64,000 nt of DNA from Diospyros lotus (lineage: Eukaryota > Streptophyta > Magnoliopsida > Ericales > Ebenaceae), in contig NC_068344.1 of the NCBI RefSeq assembly GCF_014633365.1, positions 15,267,669-15,331,668 of the forward strand, read 5' to 3'. Position numbers and translations under genes: made by a program. Below the pieces are notes generated by a model. That model did no database searches. It saw only the letters and a program-made list of their open reading frames with translations, and was not told where the DNA came from. Positions 11,741 through 22,872 of this stretch are shown one piece after another; within the stretch, counting starts at the first letter, position 1, and each line of letters begins with the position of its first letter.

Positions 11741-12968
11741 CTCAACCGAGGCCGAATGGGTTGAATCGAGCAAAGAGGTTAGAGGGCTTTTATTCCTTGT
11801 GTTGTGGGGATCATTTCTAGAGAGTTTCGAGGGGTTTCGTGTGCATTTGATAGAGTTTCAATGCCTTGGTCGGAAAGTCGGGCCTCGCCGGACTGAGACT
11901 TGCAACTACCTTTTAAGGTATTTTTCGATGACCGTTGTCAACGTTCGAGGGTGCCATCGAGGTTGCCTCTTCAATCTCTTCAAGCCTCTTCAATCAAATC
12001 GGGCATTGGAGACCATCGCCGGCTACCATCATGGGAGAAGACGACTGGAGACGACCAGCTGCGCGTGTGCATGCGCAGACACCACTCTCTTCCATGCGCC
12101 AGCGCGTGAAGGCACGTGAAGCCCAGGTTTTCCCTGAAATTAGTTTTATAATTTTTGTAAAATTATTTTAGAAGGGTTTATGCAAAAATATTTGGAAAAA
12201 TTGGGTGTTTGGTATTTATTATGAATTTTCAAGGGGAAAAAATGTTTGGAAAAAATAGGGAAAATAGAAAAAATTGTGGGAAAAATAGAAATATTGACTT
12301 CTATATTCATAATCGTAAATAAGAGACAATTTGACAGTTAAAGAAAAGGTTGCACATTTTTCGAGGCACAACACGCTTTTCGAGGCAAAAATTAGTCCTT
12401 TCTAAATTAAGGTGAGTGGTTTGATTTTAGTCTTATCCTTGCTTGGAAGTGTGTTGGTGTGTGTGTAGTGGGTTCAGGTGAGCGGTTTTACCCTCTCGAG
12501 CTTAGGTTGCGTGTGATTGAACCTGTTTTAAGTGAGCGGTTATACCCTCTAGAACTCGGGATGTTATGCATAGGTGTTTTACTTATATACTCGTGGCATC
12601 ATATGCATATTGAACATGTGGTATATTGCATCAACTGTTTTTACTTGTAAATGAGTCGGTGCATAGTGTGTGATTTTTCATATCATCGGGATATTGATTT
12701 TTGTGTCATTGTTATGTCCATGGGGGACGGGATGGGGTCTTCTTGAGAATGAGGTAAGGTTAATCCCAATGATCGGGTGACACAGTCTGGCACTCAGGAA
12801 TTAAGTATGTCGTGGTAAGGTCAACCCCGAAGGTGTGTGGAATGGATTTTCCATGGGAGGTTGAGTATGCTAGGAAGCTTTCTCAAGTTAGACGTGTTGC
12901 ATGTTGTCATTGTTTGTATATGCCATGCTTGTATGTCTTTCATGCATTCAGTAAACTGTTTCATGCCT

Positions 12969-13029
12969 TCACTTAGATGTTTTATCATCTAGCTTGGGTT
13001 ATGCTCCTGGAACATTCAACGTTCCAGCC
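12969..13029 (+). other. Double-hairpin LTR module, copy 2 (sense orientation)
   Basis: Contains the self-complementary pair CTGGAACATTCAACGTTCCAG (7-bp stem, 7-nt loop), preceded by an AGATG..CATCT-type pair. It is followed by a GC-richer segment (CTGTGAGGGCGAGG). Reverse-complement copies are in the four minus-strand LTRs near 423, 27101, 34504 and 45370. Confidence 0.75.
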
Positions 13030-13063
13030 AAGGACCTCTGTGAGGGCGAGGACATGTCCAGTT

Positions 13064-14229
13064 TGATATTTTAATCTTGGTAATAAAATAGTTTTGATAA
13101 TGACTATATGAAAATCAATCTCTACTATATGGATTATATGTATGAGAAAATCAATCTTTAAATCTCTTTAAAGCAAAGTTATGAAATTTATACAGGAGAA
13201 ATGTTGAAGTGTGGTTGAGTGTGTTTAGATTCAAAATAAATATATTTTTGATAATCTCAACTTACTTTCAAAAGAATCAAAATGAGGAGTTGTTAAGTTT
13301 TAAATGTTTTCAAATGGATAGTCGACTATGTGGTTTAATGCTATTGACTATGCCTGAAAATAGTCGACTATGTTGTTAAGGATAGTCGACTATGCATAAG
13401 GATAGTTGACTATGCTGGTTTGATCTGTTGACTATTTAAGGCTTCTATCGACTATTTTTACATCTGTCGACTATCATGTAAGGATAGTCGACTATGGCTT
13501 TTCATCTGTCGACTATTTTTGTTCATAAAATTAAAAATCCTCTTCATATTTTTACATCTGTCGACTATGTCTTTGTATCTGTCGACTATGGGAAATTTGT
13601 GTTATAAGATAGTCGACTATGTGTTTTTGTCTGTCGACTATGTCTTGTTTTACTTGTAAAAATAGTCACCTATGCATTTTCTTCTCTCGACTATATCTTT
13701 TGCAAAATGCTTTCAACGGCTAGTTTTTCAAACTCCAACGGTCACAAACGATAAGTTTCCTCTTCAATCTTTATGGAATCCTATATATACAACTCAACCA
13801 AGATCAAGAGATGGTTAATGGACGGGAATGAAAAGATTTGAGCTTACTGTTATTCTCATTTGTATTTAAATCGTCTGTGCTTTATTTTTCTCTCTTCAAG
13901 GCTTTGATCTAAATCTGTATACATTCATTTAAGCCTTGTTTAATTTCGGGAGATATTGTAACTAAGAGATTTATCTCTTAGATTCTCTCATATTCTATAT
14001 TTCTTATACTTCCTAGCTTGTGTAGCTAGAGGGCCCATTTGTGTGGGAGGTTTTGTAATTTTTCTAGTCGTGGACTAGAGGACCTACTTGGTTTAAAGTA
14101 GGGGGTTTTAGTGGATGGTTTGAAAAATCCTTAGTGAGGAGCTAAGGTAGTGGATTAGACTTGGGTTAAGTTGAATCACTATAAATCTTTGTGTTCTCTC
14201 TTACTTTTGTTACTTGGTTATGTTTATCT
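13064..14229 (+). mobile_element. 5' LTR of Sirevirus-like element X
   Basis: Begins TGATATTTTAATCTTGG and ends GTTTATC(T). The 3' LTR (14407-14438 plus 15755-16888) has exactly the same total length, 1166 bp, once the nested solo LTR and its TSD copy are removed. By eye the two LTRs are about 97% alike. An array of TAGTCGACTA-type palindromes occupies 13318-13697, and ACTATAAATC near 14180 is a TATA-like site. The Sirevirus-like call rests on the palindrome array and on the multiple polypurine tracts downstream. Confidence 0.75.
13318..13697 (+). repeat. TAGTCGACTA palindrome array in LTR X (5' copy)
   Basis: More than a dozen irregularly spaced copies of GTCGACTAT/ATAGTCGAC, often as the full 10-base palindrome TAGTCGACTA. 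Mutated copies read TTGACTAT or GTCACCTAT. Each intact copy carries a CpG. Confidence 0.9.
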
Positions 14230-14406
14230 CCAATTCAGTTCTATTGAAAAGATTTGGTTTAAGGGGGTGTCTCTTTTTTTTATGCTCTCAGTGTATTCCA
14301 AAAAGGGGGAGTAGTTAATCTTTTTGATTTTGACAAAAAAAGGGAGATAAAGTGATGAATTCATTTATTTTCATTTTTGTTTTGTCATCATCAAAAAGGG
14401 GAAGAT
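14230..14406 (+). mobile_element. Residual 177-bp internal region of X with several polypurine tracts
   Basis: Only 177 bp lie between the two LTRs. They contain four purine tracts (TTAAGGGGGTG, AAAAAGGGGGAG, AAAAAAAGGGAG and AAAAAGGGGAAGAT), the last touching the 3' LTR. Multiple polypurine tracts before the 3' LTR are a reported feature of Sireviruses. No PBS, gag or pol remains, so X is an internally deleted, non-autonomous copy. Confidence 0.75.
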
Positions 14407-14438
14407 TGATATTTTACTCTTGGTAATAAAATAGTTTT

Positions 14439-15749
14439 TGATAGAATTGAACTGATATGACACACACCAAGAGGGGGGGTGAATTGGTATAATTAAAAAA
14501 AAATTCTTTTGAGAAGTAAAAATATTTTGGTTAAAGAAAAATTTATCAATGAATAAGCTAAGTCAAAAGAGCAAGGATGCAAACATAAAACAGAAAAGAT
14601 GAATAGCAGTGAAGACATAGATTTATAGTGGTTCAGCCTTCTAAGCTTAGTCCACTACCTTAGCTATCCATTAAGGATTTTAAAAACAATTTCACTATCA
14701 AACCCCCTATTCAATATAAGCAGGTCCTCTAGTCCTTGACTAGGCAGAGTTACAACCTCCCAATTTAATGGGCCCTCTAGCTACTGCTAGGAAAAATACA
14801 GAAGATGAAGTAGAGATTCTAAGAGTACAACTCTTAGTTACAAGCTCTCTCTTTAAATGAATGATTGAGGCTTAAAAGAATAGAACAATAAGATATCAAA
14901 GCCTCTTAAATGGAAATACAGAGAGAAAAAAGTAAATGCTCGATGTAACAGTGAAGGCACGGTCGTTTAAGATATTCAATGTGATTCAGCAACGTTCAAT
15001 GCGTCTTCAACCACCTATTTATAGTTGATGGTGGGCATGTTCAAAATTTGGACCGTTGTGGGTGGTTGGGCGAGCATTTAATGCGCCAAAAACTAGCCGT
15101 TATAAGTTTCAGTGAAACACATAGTCGACAGAGAAAATAGGTTAGTCGATTATTTTATCAAATAAAGCTAAGCATAGTCGACAGACAGAAAGTGATAGTC
15201 GACTATTTTTTAACACAAAAATCCCATAGTCGACAGATACAAATGTATAGTCGACAGATATGAAAATGTGAAGAGAATTTTGAATTTATAGAACAAAAAT
15301 AGTCGACAGATGAAAAGCCATAGTCGACTATCCTTACTTGATAGTCGACAGATTAAAAAATAGTCGACAGATGCCTCACATAGTCGATAGATCAAACCAG
15401 CATAGTCGACTATCCTGATACATAGTCGACTATCCTTAACAGCATAGTCGCCTATTCTAAGGCATAGTCAATAGAATGAAACACATAGTCGACTATCCTT
15501 TTGAAAAAGAAGAAAACTTTAACAAATCCTCATTTTGATCTTTTTGAAAGCAAGTTGAGATTATCAAAAGTATATTTTGAAATAAACATCACTCAACCAA
15601 ACTCAATATTTCTTCTATAGGTTTTCATATCTTGCTTCAAAATTCATGTATTTAAAAAGTTATTTTCTCATTTATATAATCCATATTATAGAGATTGATT
15701 TTCATATAGTCATTATCAAAACCATTTTATTACTAAGAGTAAAATATCA
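14439..15749 (-). mobile_element. Inverted solo Sirevirus-like LTR inside the X 3' LTR
   Basis: The minus-strand reading begins TGATATTTTACTCTTAG and ends CAATTCTATCA, giving TGATA..TATCA termini. The TSD GTTTT is perfect (14434-14438 and 15750-15754). Length is 1311 bp. Near the 3' end on the minus strand are a CACCCCCCC run and CTCTTGGTGTGTGTCA, as in the LTR at 36618. It carries its own TAGTCGAC array at 15121-15500. Confidence 0.85.
15121..15500 (-). repeat. TAGTCGACTA palindrome array in the inverted LTR
   Basis: About fifteen copies of ATAGTCGACAGA or ATAGTCGACTATC at irregular 15-40 bp spacing. Same core as the arrays in the two X LTRs. Confidence 0.9.
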
Positions 15750-15976
15750 GTTTTGATAATGACTATATGAAAATCAATCTCTACTATATGGATTATATGT
15801 ATGAGAAAATCAATCTTTAAATCTCCTTAAAGCAAAGTTATGAAAATTTATATAGGAGAAATGTTGAAGTGTGGTTGAGTGTGTTTAGATTCAAAATAAA
15901 TATATTTTTGATAATCTCAACTTACTTTCAAAAGAATCAAAATGAGGAGTTGTTAAGTTTTAAATCTTTTCAAATG

Positions 15977-16357
15977 GATAGTCGACTATGTGGTTTAATG
16001 CTATTGACTATGCCTGAAAATAGTCGACTATGTTGTTAAGGATAGTCGACTATGCATAAGGATAGTCGACTATGCTGGTTTGATCTGTCGACTATTTAAG
16101 GCTTCTGTCGACTATTTTTACATTTGTCGACTATCATGTAAGGATAGTCGACTATGGATTTTCATATGTCGACTATTTTTGTTTATAAAATTCAAAATCC
16201 TCTTCATATTTTTACATCTGTCGACTATGTCTTTGTGTCTATTGACTATGGAAAATTTGTGTTATAAGATAGTCGACTATGCGTTTTTGTCTGTCGACTA
16301 TGTCTTGTTTTACTTGTAAAAATAGTCAACTATGCATTTTCTTCTGTCGACTATATC
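15977..16357 (+). repeat. TAGTCGACTA palindrome array in LTR X (3' copy)
   Basis: Counterpart of 13318-13697, unit for unit. Several sites intact here are mutated there (GTCGAC versus GTTGAC), consistent with loss of CpG by transition. Confidence 0.9.
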
Positions 16358-16888
16358 TTTTGCAGAAAACTTTCAACGGCTAGTTTTTCAAACTCCAACG
16401 GTCACAAACGGCTAGTTTCCTCTTCAATCTTTATGGAAGCCTATATATACAACTCAACCAAGATCAAGAGATGGTTAATGGACGGGAATGAAAAGATTTG
16501 AGCTAACTGTTATTCTCATTTGTATTTAAATCGTCTGTGCTTTATTTTTCTCTCTTTAAGGCTTTGATCTAAATCTGTATACATTCATTTAAGCCTTGTT
16601 TAATCTCGGGAGACATTGTAACTAAGAAATTTATCTCTTAGATTCTCTCATATTCTATATTTCTTATACTTCCTATCTTGTGTAGCTAGAGGGCGCATTT
16701 GTGTGGGAGGTTTTGTAATTTTCCTAGTCGTGGACTAGAGGACCTACTTGGTTTAAAGTAAGGGGTTTTAGTGGATGGTTTGAAAAATCCTTAGTAAGGA
16801 GCTAAGGTAGTGGATTAGGCTTGGGTTAAGTCGAACCACTATAAATCTTTGTGTTCTCTCTTACTTATGTTATTTGATTTGTTTATCA

Positions 16889-19800
16889 TTGTTAACATTT
16901 CATTATCCTCACTTGCATTGAATTTTTATTTACAATCATATAAGAGGCATAAATATTAAATGATCAATATAGGAGTGAAATAAATCATTTCAAGCAAATA
17001 GAAAGGCTCTATTTGAAAAAGACTCCCCCTTAAACTTATACGGGAGGTTTTAAGATATAGAGACATTTTTCATATAAAAATGGAATAGCAATTTGTCTCA
17101 ATTCAAATGATTTTCGCAAGAGTAAAATATGATGATGATCATAAATTTGATGAATGACCACATGCACTCATATATATATGTTCAAAGAATAAGTGGTCAT
17201 CCAAAAACATAAATCTAAACAAGTTATGGCAGATTTAATGAAAGACATATTAAGGATAGGCTTTAAGAACATACATTTGTCTTTTGATAATCTTAGCCAT
17301 ACTTGTAATCACATAGGATCATTACATATAGATAACTTCAAGAAGTAAGATGATCCTTTAGCAAATAAAGCATGATTTCATACTCAAGTATTCATTTGTC
17401 ACACAAAGATAATCAAGTTATTTCATACAAGAAAAATAGCATTGTAAATGATTCAAGACATGAATACTATATGCCATCAAGAATATATCATTCATCAATT
17501 TTTTGAGATCTAAGAAATTGACGGCGAAGACCTTTGATTTTACCAATGATAGATTTGAGAGACATGAAGGATCTAAACTTCTTTGAATCAAAGGTTTCAA
17601 AACTTAGAACAATGTGTTTCGAAATGGAGCTCTTTGAAAAACATGTTTCGAAATAGAATGTTATGATGTTTTGAAACTTCTTCAAATAAAATCACTTGAA
17701 CTCAAGAATTGATAGGGATTTATCTAGAGTTTGATTTCCAGTAGACTTGGACATGATACTAATTGATGTTTTCTTTTTGAGCAAGATTCCCTGAATTTTT
17801 GCTAGGACTAAAGCATTTGTATTAGCACATTTGATTTGGAACATTGTGGGGATTTATGCCATAGTCTTTTGTTTCATCCATAGGATTCAAGCAACTATAT
17901 AATCACTTTTAGTGAAAGAGAATGGAATGGAAATTCACTTCCTTCTAAACAAAGACACTAGCAAATTTCTTATAACTTGTCATGGATCACTAGTGATTCA
18001 AGGCATAATCATTAAAGTACCCAAAAACATGACATTCAATCATATATTTAATGCCTTTATAAGAGATCAAGCCATAGGTACCATATCCTAAACTTAGGAT
18101 TATAACATAGGATCATTTTATATAGAGATCTACAATAAGCAAGATGATCCTTTAATTTTTAAAGACAAAGCATGTATTAGAATAATTTCTTACTCAAGCA
18201 ATACACGAGAGTAAATACTAATTACTCCAATAAGCATACATGCATGTCATATTATAGCCAAAATGCAAAAACAAGCTTGGCTTTTGACAATTTAGATCAC
18301 AAGATTTTTGTATATTTTCACGAGATATAAGATTTTGCATATCACACACAATTTAAAGATGAATCATTAAGAAATTTGGAAGGATGGATTGAAACTCTAC
18401 GAACATTTCCTAGTTAATCTACTTTGGAACCAATGATTGAGATAAGAAACATACCATATGGAAGACATCTTTTGTTTGAAGTGAATGCTCTAATCATTTA
18501 AAAAAAATGGAATTGTAAGCAATATCTCCTTTTATAGATAGAAAACAATTAAAGGTGTTAAGGGCATTTCAATATAAAGATCTAATGGCATCTTCATAAA
18601 TGATTCTATGGAGTGTAAGAAAGTATTTCCAAACAATATTTTCTAGATTAATTGTATATGGAAAATCTATAGAGTCTAAGAAAATCATATGTAAGAACTC
18701 TTCCTAATAAATGTTTTAATCACACGGTATATCAAGATGCAATCATCCCTAGTTCACTTATCTTAGGATTGGATTGTAATCTAGCATATAAGTATACACT
18801 AAACATGATATTCATCCTACTAGCTATCAAATATAGTAATGGTCCAATCATATTTCTATATAGCTTATTTTCCACCATTTGGCATATCCCATATTTGTTT
18901 AGGCTTGATGTACTATTCTTTTGAGATGCAACTTTTCAAAAATATTAAATTTCTTAAGAATATGTAATTTTTTACTTAGACATAAGGATCCCTTCATCTT
19001 CTTGATACTATACTTATCTCAAGTTCCCTTTGCATTAGATTGGCAACTTTGATTCCATAGGGATTTATTTGAGGATTTGAAAAAAAAATGTTATCTACAT
19101 AGATTATTTGTAGATTCATAAAATGTCCTTGCCATGAGGTTTAGAGTAATGTTATATCTATTTAACCTCTTTTAGATTCTTCCTCTAGAATAAACTTGTT
19201 AGGACTTTCATGTCATGACTTAGGGGCTTGTTTTCAACAATATAGTGCCTTGGAGAGTTTGAGCACATAATTCTCATATTGAGGATTCTTAAGATTGGGA
19301 GTTTGTTCCGCATACACTTCCTCATTTATAACCACTTAAAGACACTCTTGACATTCTCTTGATGAGCTTAAAGGATTTGTGGCATGCTAATGCCAACAAC
19401 ATTCTTATGGTTTCTAGACTTGCTACGGGAGCCTAGGTTTCATCATGATCTTTTCCTTTTTCTTGACTATACCCTTAAGCTACTAATCTAGCTCTATTCT
19501 AATCTTGTTTATAAGCACCCTTTTGGTTACTATGGTTGGGTGATCCTTAGGTTTTGGAACCAATTGCATACACCACTTCTTTCAAATTTATTTAGCCTTT
19601 CTTGCATAGCTATAAACCAATTTTCATCCATTAGAGCTTCCTTAATATTTTTGGGTTCCATTTGAGAAAGGACAAGCTACATATTTTCTCTCTTGAAAAT
19701 GATGATTTTCTCTTTTAACGAGCTACATTTTCTTCATAATATCATTTGATAAATTTGATTCTTTTGATCTAATGAGAAAATTTCAAATCTTTATCCTAAT

Positions 19801-20088
19801 TCTTTATCACCACCTTCCTTGGGTTTCGGAACTTCAACCCTCACATAATTAACTATAACTAGAATAGATTATTCTACTGTTAGAGTTCTATTATTAAATA
19901 CTTTATATGCTTTACTTTGAGTAGAATATCTTAAGAAAATTATTTCATCACTCTAAACATTAAATCTTTCCTAAAGAGTTTTTACCACTGTTAAGGATAA
20001 GACATGTACTATAAAAAACATGAAAATATGGAATATTTGGTTTATAACTCATAGAGGTTTTCTTTAAGGCACACCTCCCAATCCAACA
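16889..20088 (-). pseudogene. Sirevirus/Copia pol remnant (integrase end, reverse transcriptase)
   Basis: Minus-strand fragments in order: integrase C-terminal region near 19880-20070 (GKNSLGK, SKAYKVFNNRTL), then near 19620-19660 EPKNIKEALMDENW, then VPKPKDHPTIVTK near 19510-19555, and further degenerate reverse transcriptase toward 19400. These are landmarks of Copia pol between integrase and RT. A PPT-like AAGTTTAAGGGGGAGTC lies near 17020-17045. Stops and frameshifts are everywhere. The part from 16889 to about 19000 is too eroded to assign domain by domain. The 5' half of the element and its LTRs are missing. The right boundary is taken where LTR B resumes. Confidence 0.65.
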
Positions 20089-20551
20089 CAGTTGAGGGTC
20101 AATGATTCTTAGTTTGTTAGTTGTTGTATCATTTTGGAGGTGTTAGTATTTATTTTGGTATATGTATGAACAGTTGTATGATGGTGTTGTTTTCATTTGG
20201 TAGTCTTGTAATACGTATTTCGGTGTGAATACACCTTGTATGAAACTCGTGGTAGGCCACGGTATTTTGATGTTAATGTATCCACTGCGTCGTACTATAT
20301 CTCATTTAGTTTTAAGATTATTGATCTTGTTAGTTAAATGGGCAAGACTAGGGTTCTAGGGATCTTATCTGCATGTGACGATTGTTCTTGAAATCGCCGT
20401 GGATGCCGGCCATTGTATGTGTCGGGCATGTTTTTTTGTATGTGAAGATTGTTCTTGATACACCGCGCGTGATGGACTTGAAAAAAAAAAAAAGATTCCC
20501 AAAAATTTCCTTATAGTGATGCGCCCGTGTAAGGTGGGGTGTTACACAAGA

Positions 20552-20890
20552 ACCTCAAGAGCAGACCATTGCTAGGTTCTTAGGGGGGATTAAATAGAAA
20601 ATTACCAACACGGTAGAGTTACAACCTTTTGCGTTCTTGGGGAATATAAATAAACTTGCCATTGAGGTGGAGAGATATCTGAGATGCAATCCAACTAAGA
20701 AATGGGTGTCTCAACAAGTTGGTAATAAAATAATCAACTCATCATTTACACCACCAGGAGTGGTTTAAAATTAGAGAGTAAAACGAGTGGAAAGAGGGGA
20801 CTCTAGCAAACAACCAACAAGTATGAGTAAAGAAAAAGAGAAAGTGGGTGATCCTAATCCTCCAAAGAGGAGCTGAGACATCAAGTGTTT
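20552..20890 (+). pseudogene. Gypsy A gag, second part
   Basis: Continues the gag frame: EPQEQTIARFLGG, then LQPFAFLGNINKLAIEVERY, then a basic, serine-rich linker (SKQPTSMSKEKEKVGDP) ending CF, the first zinc-knuckle residues. Stops occur after GGIK and GVV. A solo LTR cuts the zinc knuckle between residues CF and KC. Confidence 0.8.
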
Positions 20891-21945
20891 TGTAACACCC
20901 GGTGTTACCGGTGTTAGAGGATAAGAAAGGAAGTGTGAAATTTCCAAAAATACCTTGAGAAGGTGATGGATCCTTGAGAATGAGGGTGCCCTATGAGAGG
21001 GGTATTTTGATAGTTTGGATAGTGAAGTCCAATAAAGGGTATTTTGGTAAATTGAAAATAATTGGAGTTAGGTGTGTAAGTGAATTAAATCCCAATTTTA
21101 TATTTATGTGGAGATATATGGGACTAATAATTCACAAAGGGTATTTTGATAATTTTAGAGTAAATTCCATGAGGGAATTTTTATTATTTAAGAGGGAAAT
21201 TAATTAAAGTGTGTTAATATATTAGAAGTAATTAATTATCCCTAAAATGGTGAATTAATGTGGAGATGTCACATGGATGGATGAGATGAGAACTTGGGAG
21301 CCAAGGTTGGTGTCTTGGAGTGACACATGACTTAGTGTGGTCCAAGTTAAAAGAAAGACTTAATTAAATGCAAAAGAAATTATATTAGTCTTTCAAGCAT
21401 TTAATGTTGAGCATGATTATGGTGAATTAAATAAATTCAAATGAAATGAGAAATTAGTCACCCATAAATGCTTTGGAAAATATGAGATTTATTTAAATAC
21501 ATAAGAAGGATTTATGTCTCTCATAGTGATGTGTTAAAAATAGTCAAAATAAAGAAATTTTTTGGGCATTTTTGGAGATAAATGTCGAAATTTTGAAAAA
21601 ATAGAATTTTTGAGTTTTCCTCAAAATATTTGAGAAATCAACGGGTTAATTGAAATTGTGAATTTTATGGAGCTTGGTGAAATTCTTGGATGGAAGAAGA
21701 ATTAAATATAAATATGAGAATGGCGATTAGGCATCATATGGAGATTTCTTTTTAGCCAAGTCCGGTGTGGTTAAACCGAATTCTGCTAGTGAATCCTGGG
21801 ATTGAAGGAAGGGAAGGACGAGCCTAGTTCTCACTTAGGGCGTTTTGTCTTGAAACATGGTCTACCCTTTACCAAAGGTTGGGCAGGTGGATAATTTGGG
21901 TAATTGTTCATGAGTGGCACCCGTAAGTGGGAACGGGGCGTCACA
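20891..21945. mobile_element. Solo LTR within the zinc knuckle of Gypsy A
   Basis: Ends TGTAACACCCGG and GGGGCGTCACA, with perfect TSD TGTTT (20886-20890 and 21946-21950). It is 1055 bp with no attached PBS or PPT. Recurrent GGGTATTTTG(A/G)T phrases occur at 21000-21150. The family is Gypsy-like by LTR ends only. The strand is not decided. Confidence 0.8.
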
Positions 21946-21950
21946 TGTTT

Positions 21951-22511
21951 TAAATGCCTTGTCCATGGACATATTGCTTTCGAATGTCGAAATAAAAGAG
22001 TGATAGTTCTTCGGGGATCATAAAGGGAGGTAGAGAGTGAAGATGAGGCAACAATGGAGGAAAAAGATTAATGTGTGGATGAAGATAGTTTACATGCTGA
22101 TGAGGGGGAATTGCTTGTGATTCGATGCTCCTTGAACTTACAAGCAAAGATAGATGATGAGCAATGTGAGAACATCTTCCATACCAAGTGTACGATTAAT
22201 GGAAATGTGTGTGGAGTGATTATAGATGGAGGGAGTTGCACAATGTTGCTTCCACTACTTTGGTAGAAAAATTGAATTTGAAAACAACAAAAGATCCCCA
22301 CCCACACAAGCTGCAATGGTTGACTAATAATAGAGGAGTAAGGGTTACAAGACAAGTTGTGGTGTTGTTTTCAATTGGGAAAACATACAAAGATGAGTTC
22401 TTATGTGATGTGATTTCAATGAATGCGAGTCACTTGCTTTTGGGAAGACTGTGGCAGTATGATAGGAGGATTGTGCATGATGGGTTCAAAAACACATATT
22501 CTTTTGAGTGA
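21951..22511 (+). pseudogene. Gypsy A zinc knuckle and aspartic protease
   Basis: The zinc knuckle completes as CFKCLVHGHIAFEC (CX2CX4HX4C; its first residues are before the nested LTR). The protease then appears: NGNVCGVIIDGGSC (active-site DGG in place of DTG/DSG), a frameshift, and LLLGRLWQYDRR and HDGFKNTYSFE, the usual protease tail. Similarity stops abruptly at about 22511, so RT, RNase H and integrase of element A are missing. Stops after RGS and EEKD confirm a dead copy. Confidence 0.82.
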
Positions 22512-22872
22512 AAATTGCAAAAACTAACCACCCCTGAAATACAAAATTCGTTTTTAACCACTTTCCTGAAAAAAAATATTTTTAACCACTCAAACAAACT
22601 AATTGCATGGTTTACCCACTTTACCAGATTTGACCATCATTTTATTTAAAAATTTAAAAAGAAAATAAGAATAATTAAATACCAAAATATCCTCACACAC
22701 TTTAAACCCGACCGTGCAAATACCAAAATACCCTCACCCACATTCAACCCCACAAACCATGCACACCTACTCCCCAAAACTCGATAGCAACTAAACTTGG
22801 TAGCACTTGTCTCTTACTACCGCCGCCATTACTGCCGTTGTTACCTCCATTGTGTGTCATTGACATCGAACT
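22512..22872. other. Unassigned; left half of an unidentified segment
   Basis: AT-rich DNA starting GAAAATTGCAAAAACTAACC, with the repeated phrase TTTTTAACCACT (near 22550 and 22575). It ends at the TSD of the solo LTR at 22873, and the same segment resumes at 25767. A terminal part of an unknown DNA transposon is possible, but I found no terminal inverted repeat. Confidence 0.3.

Larger units (their letters stand above)
14407..16888 (+). mobile_element. 3' LTR of X, split by an inverted solo LTR
   Basis: The first 32 bp (TGATATTTTACTCTTGG...) are at 14407-14438. After the nested LTR the sequence resumes at 15755 and ends GTTTATCA at 16888. Its total length equals the 5' LTR. Its palindrome array is at 15977-16357. 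No matching TSD for X was found: the left flank is CAGTT and the right flank is TTGTT. The right side may have been rearranged. Confidence 0.72.
11024..20546 (+). mobile_element. Solo Gypsy LTR B, containing nested Sirevirus-like insertions
   Basis: The ends are TGTAATACCC and GGGTGTTACA, with a perfect TSD CAAGA at 11019-11023 and 20547-20551. LTR B itself is 11024-13063 plus about 20089-20546, roughly 2.5 kb. The rest is later insertions. A plus-strand TATA box (TATAAATAG) lies at 11732-11740, followed by a transcribed part carrying the double-hairpin module. Gag of element A reads straight across when LTR B and one TSD copy are removed. No PBS or pol belongs to B, so it is a solo LTR. Confidence 0.82.

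Noticed and set aside
13318..16357. Regular-looking TAGTCGAC repeats as a CRISPR-like array
   Set aside because: Spacing is irregular, the motif is only about 10 bp, it lies inside plant LTRs, and it occurs in three LTR copies in both orientations.
13064..20088. CAGTT at both 13059-13063 and 20089-20093 as a TSD for one large Sirevirus insertion
   Set aside because: The left end is a real LTR start, but the right end is eroded integrase sequence, not an LTR terminus. A shared 5-mer there can arise by chance. I used it only to place where LTR B resumes.
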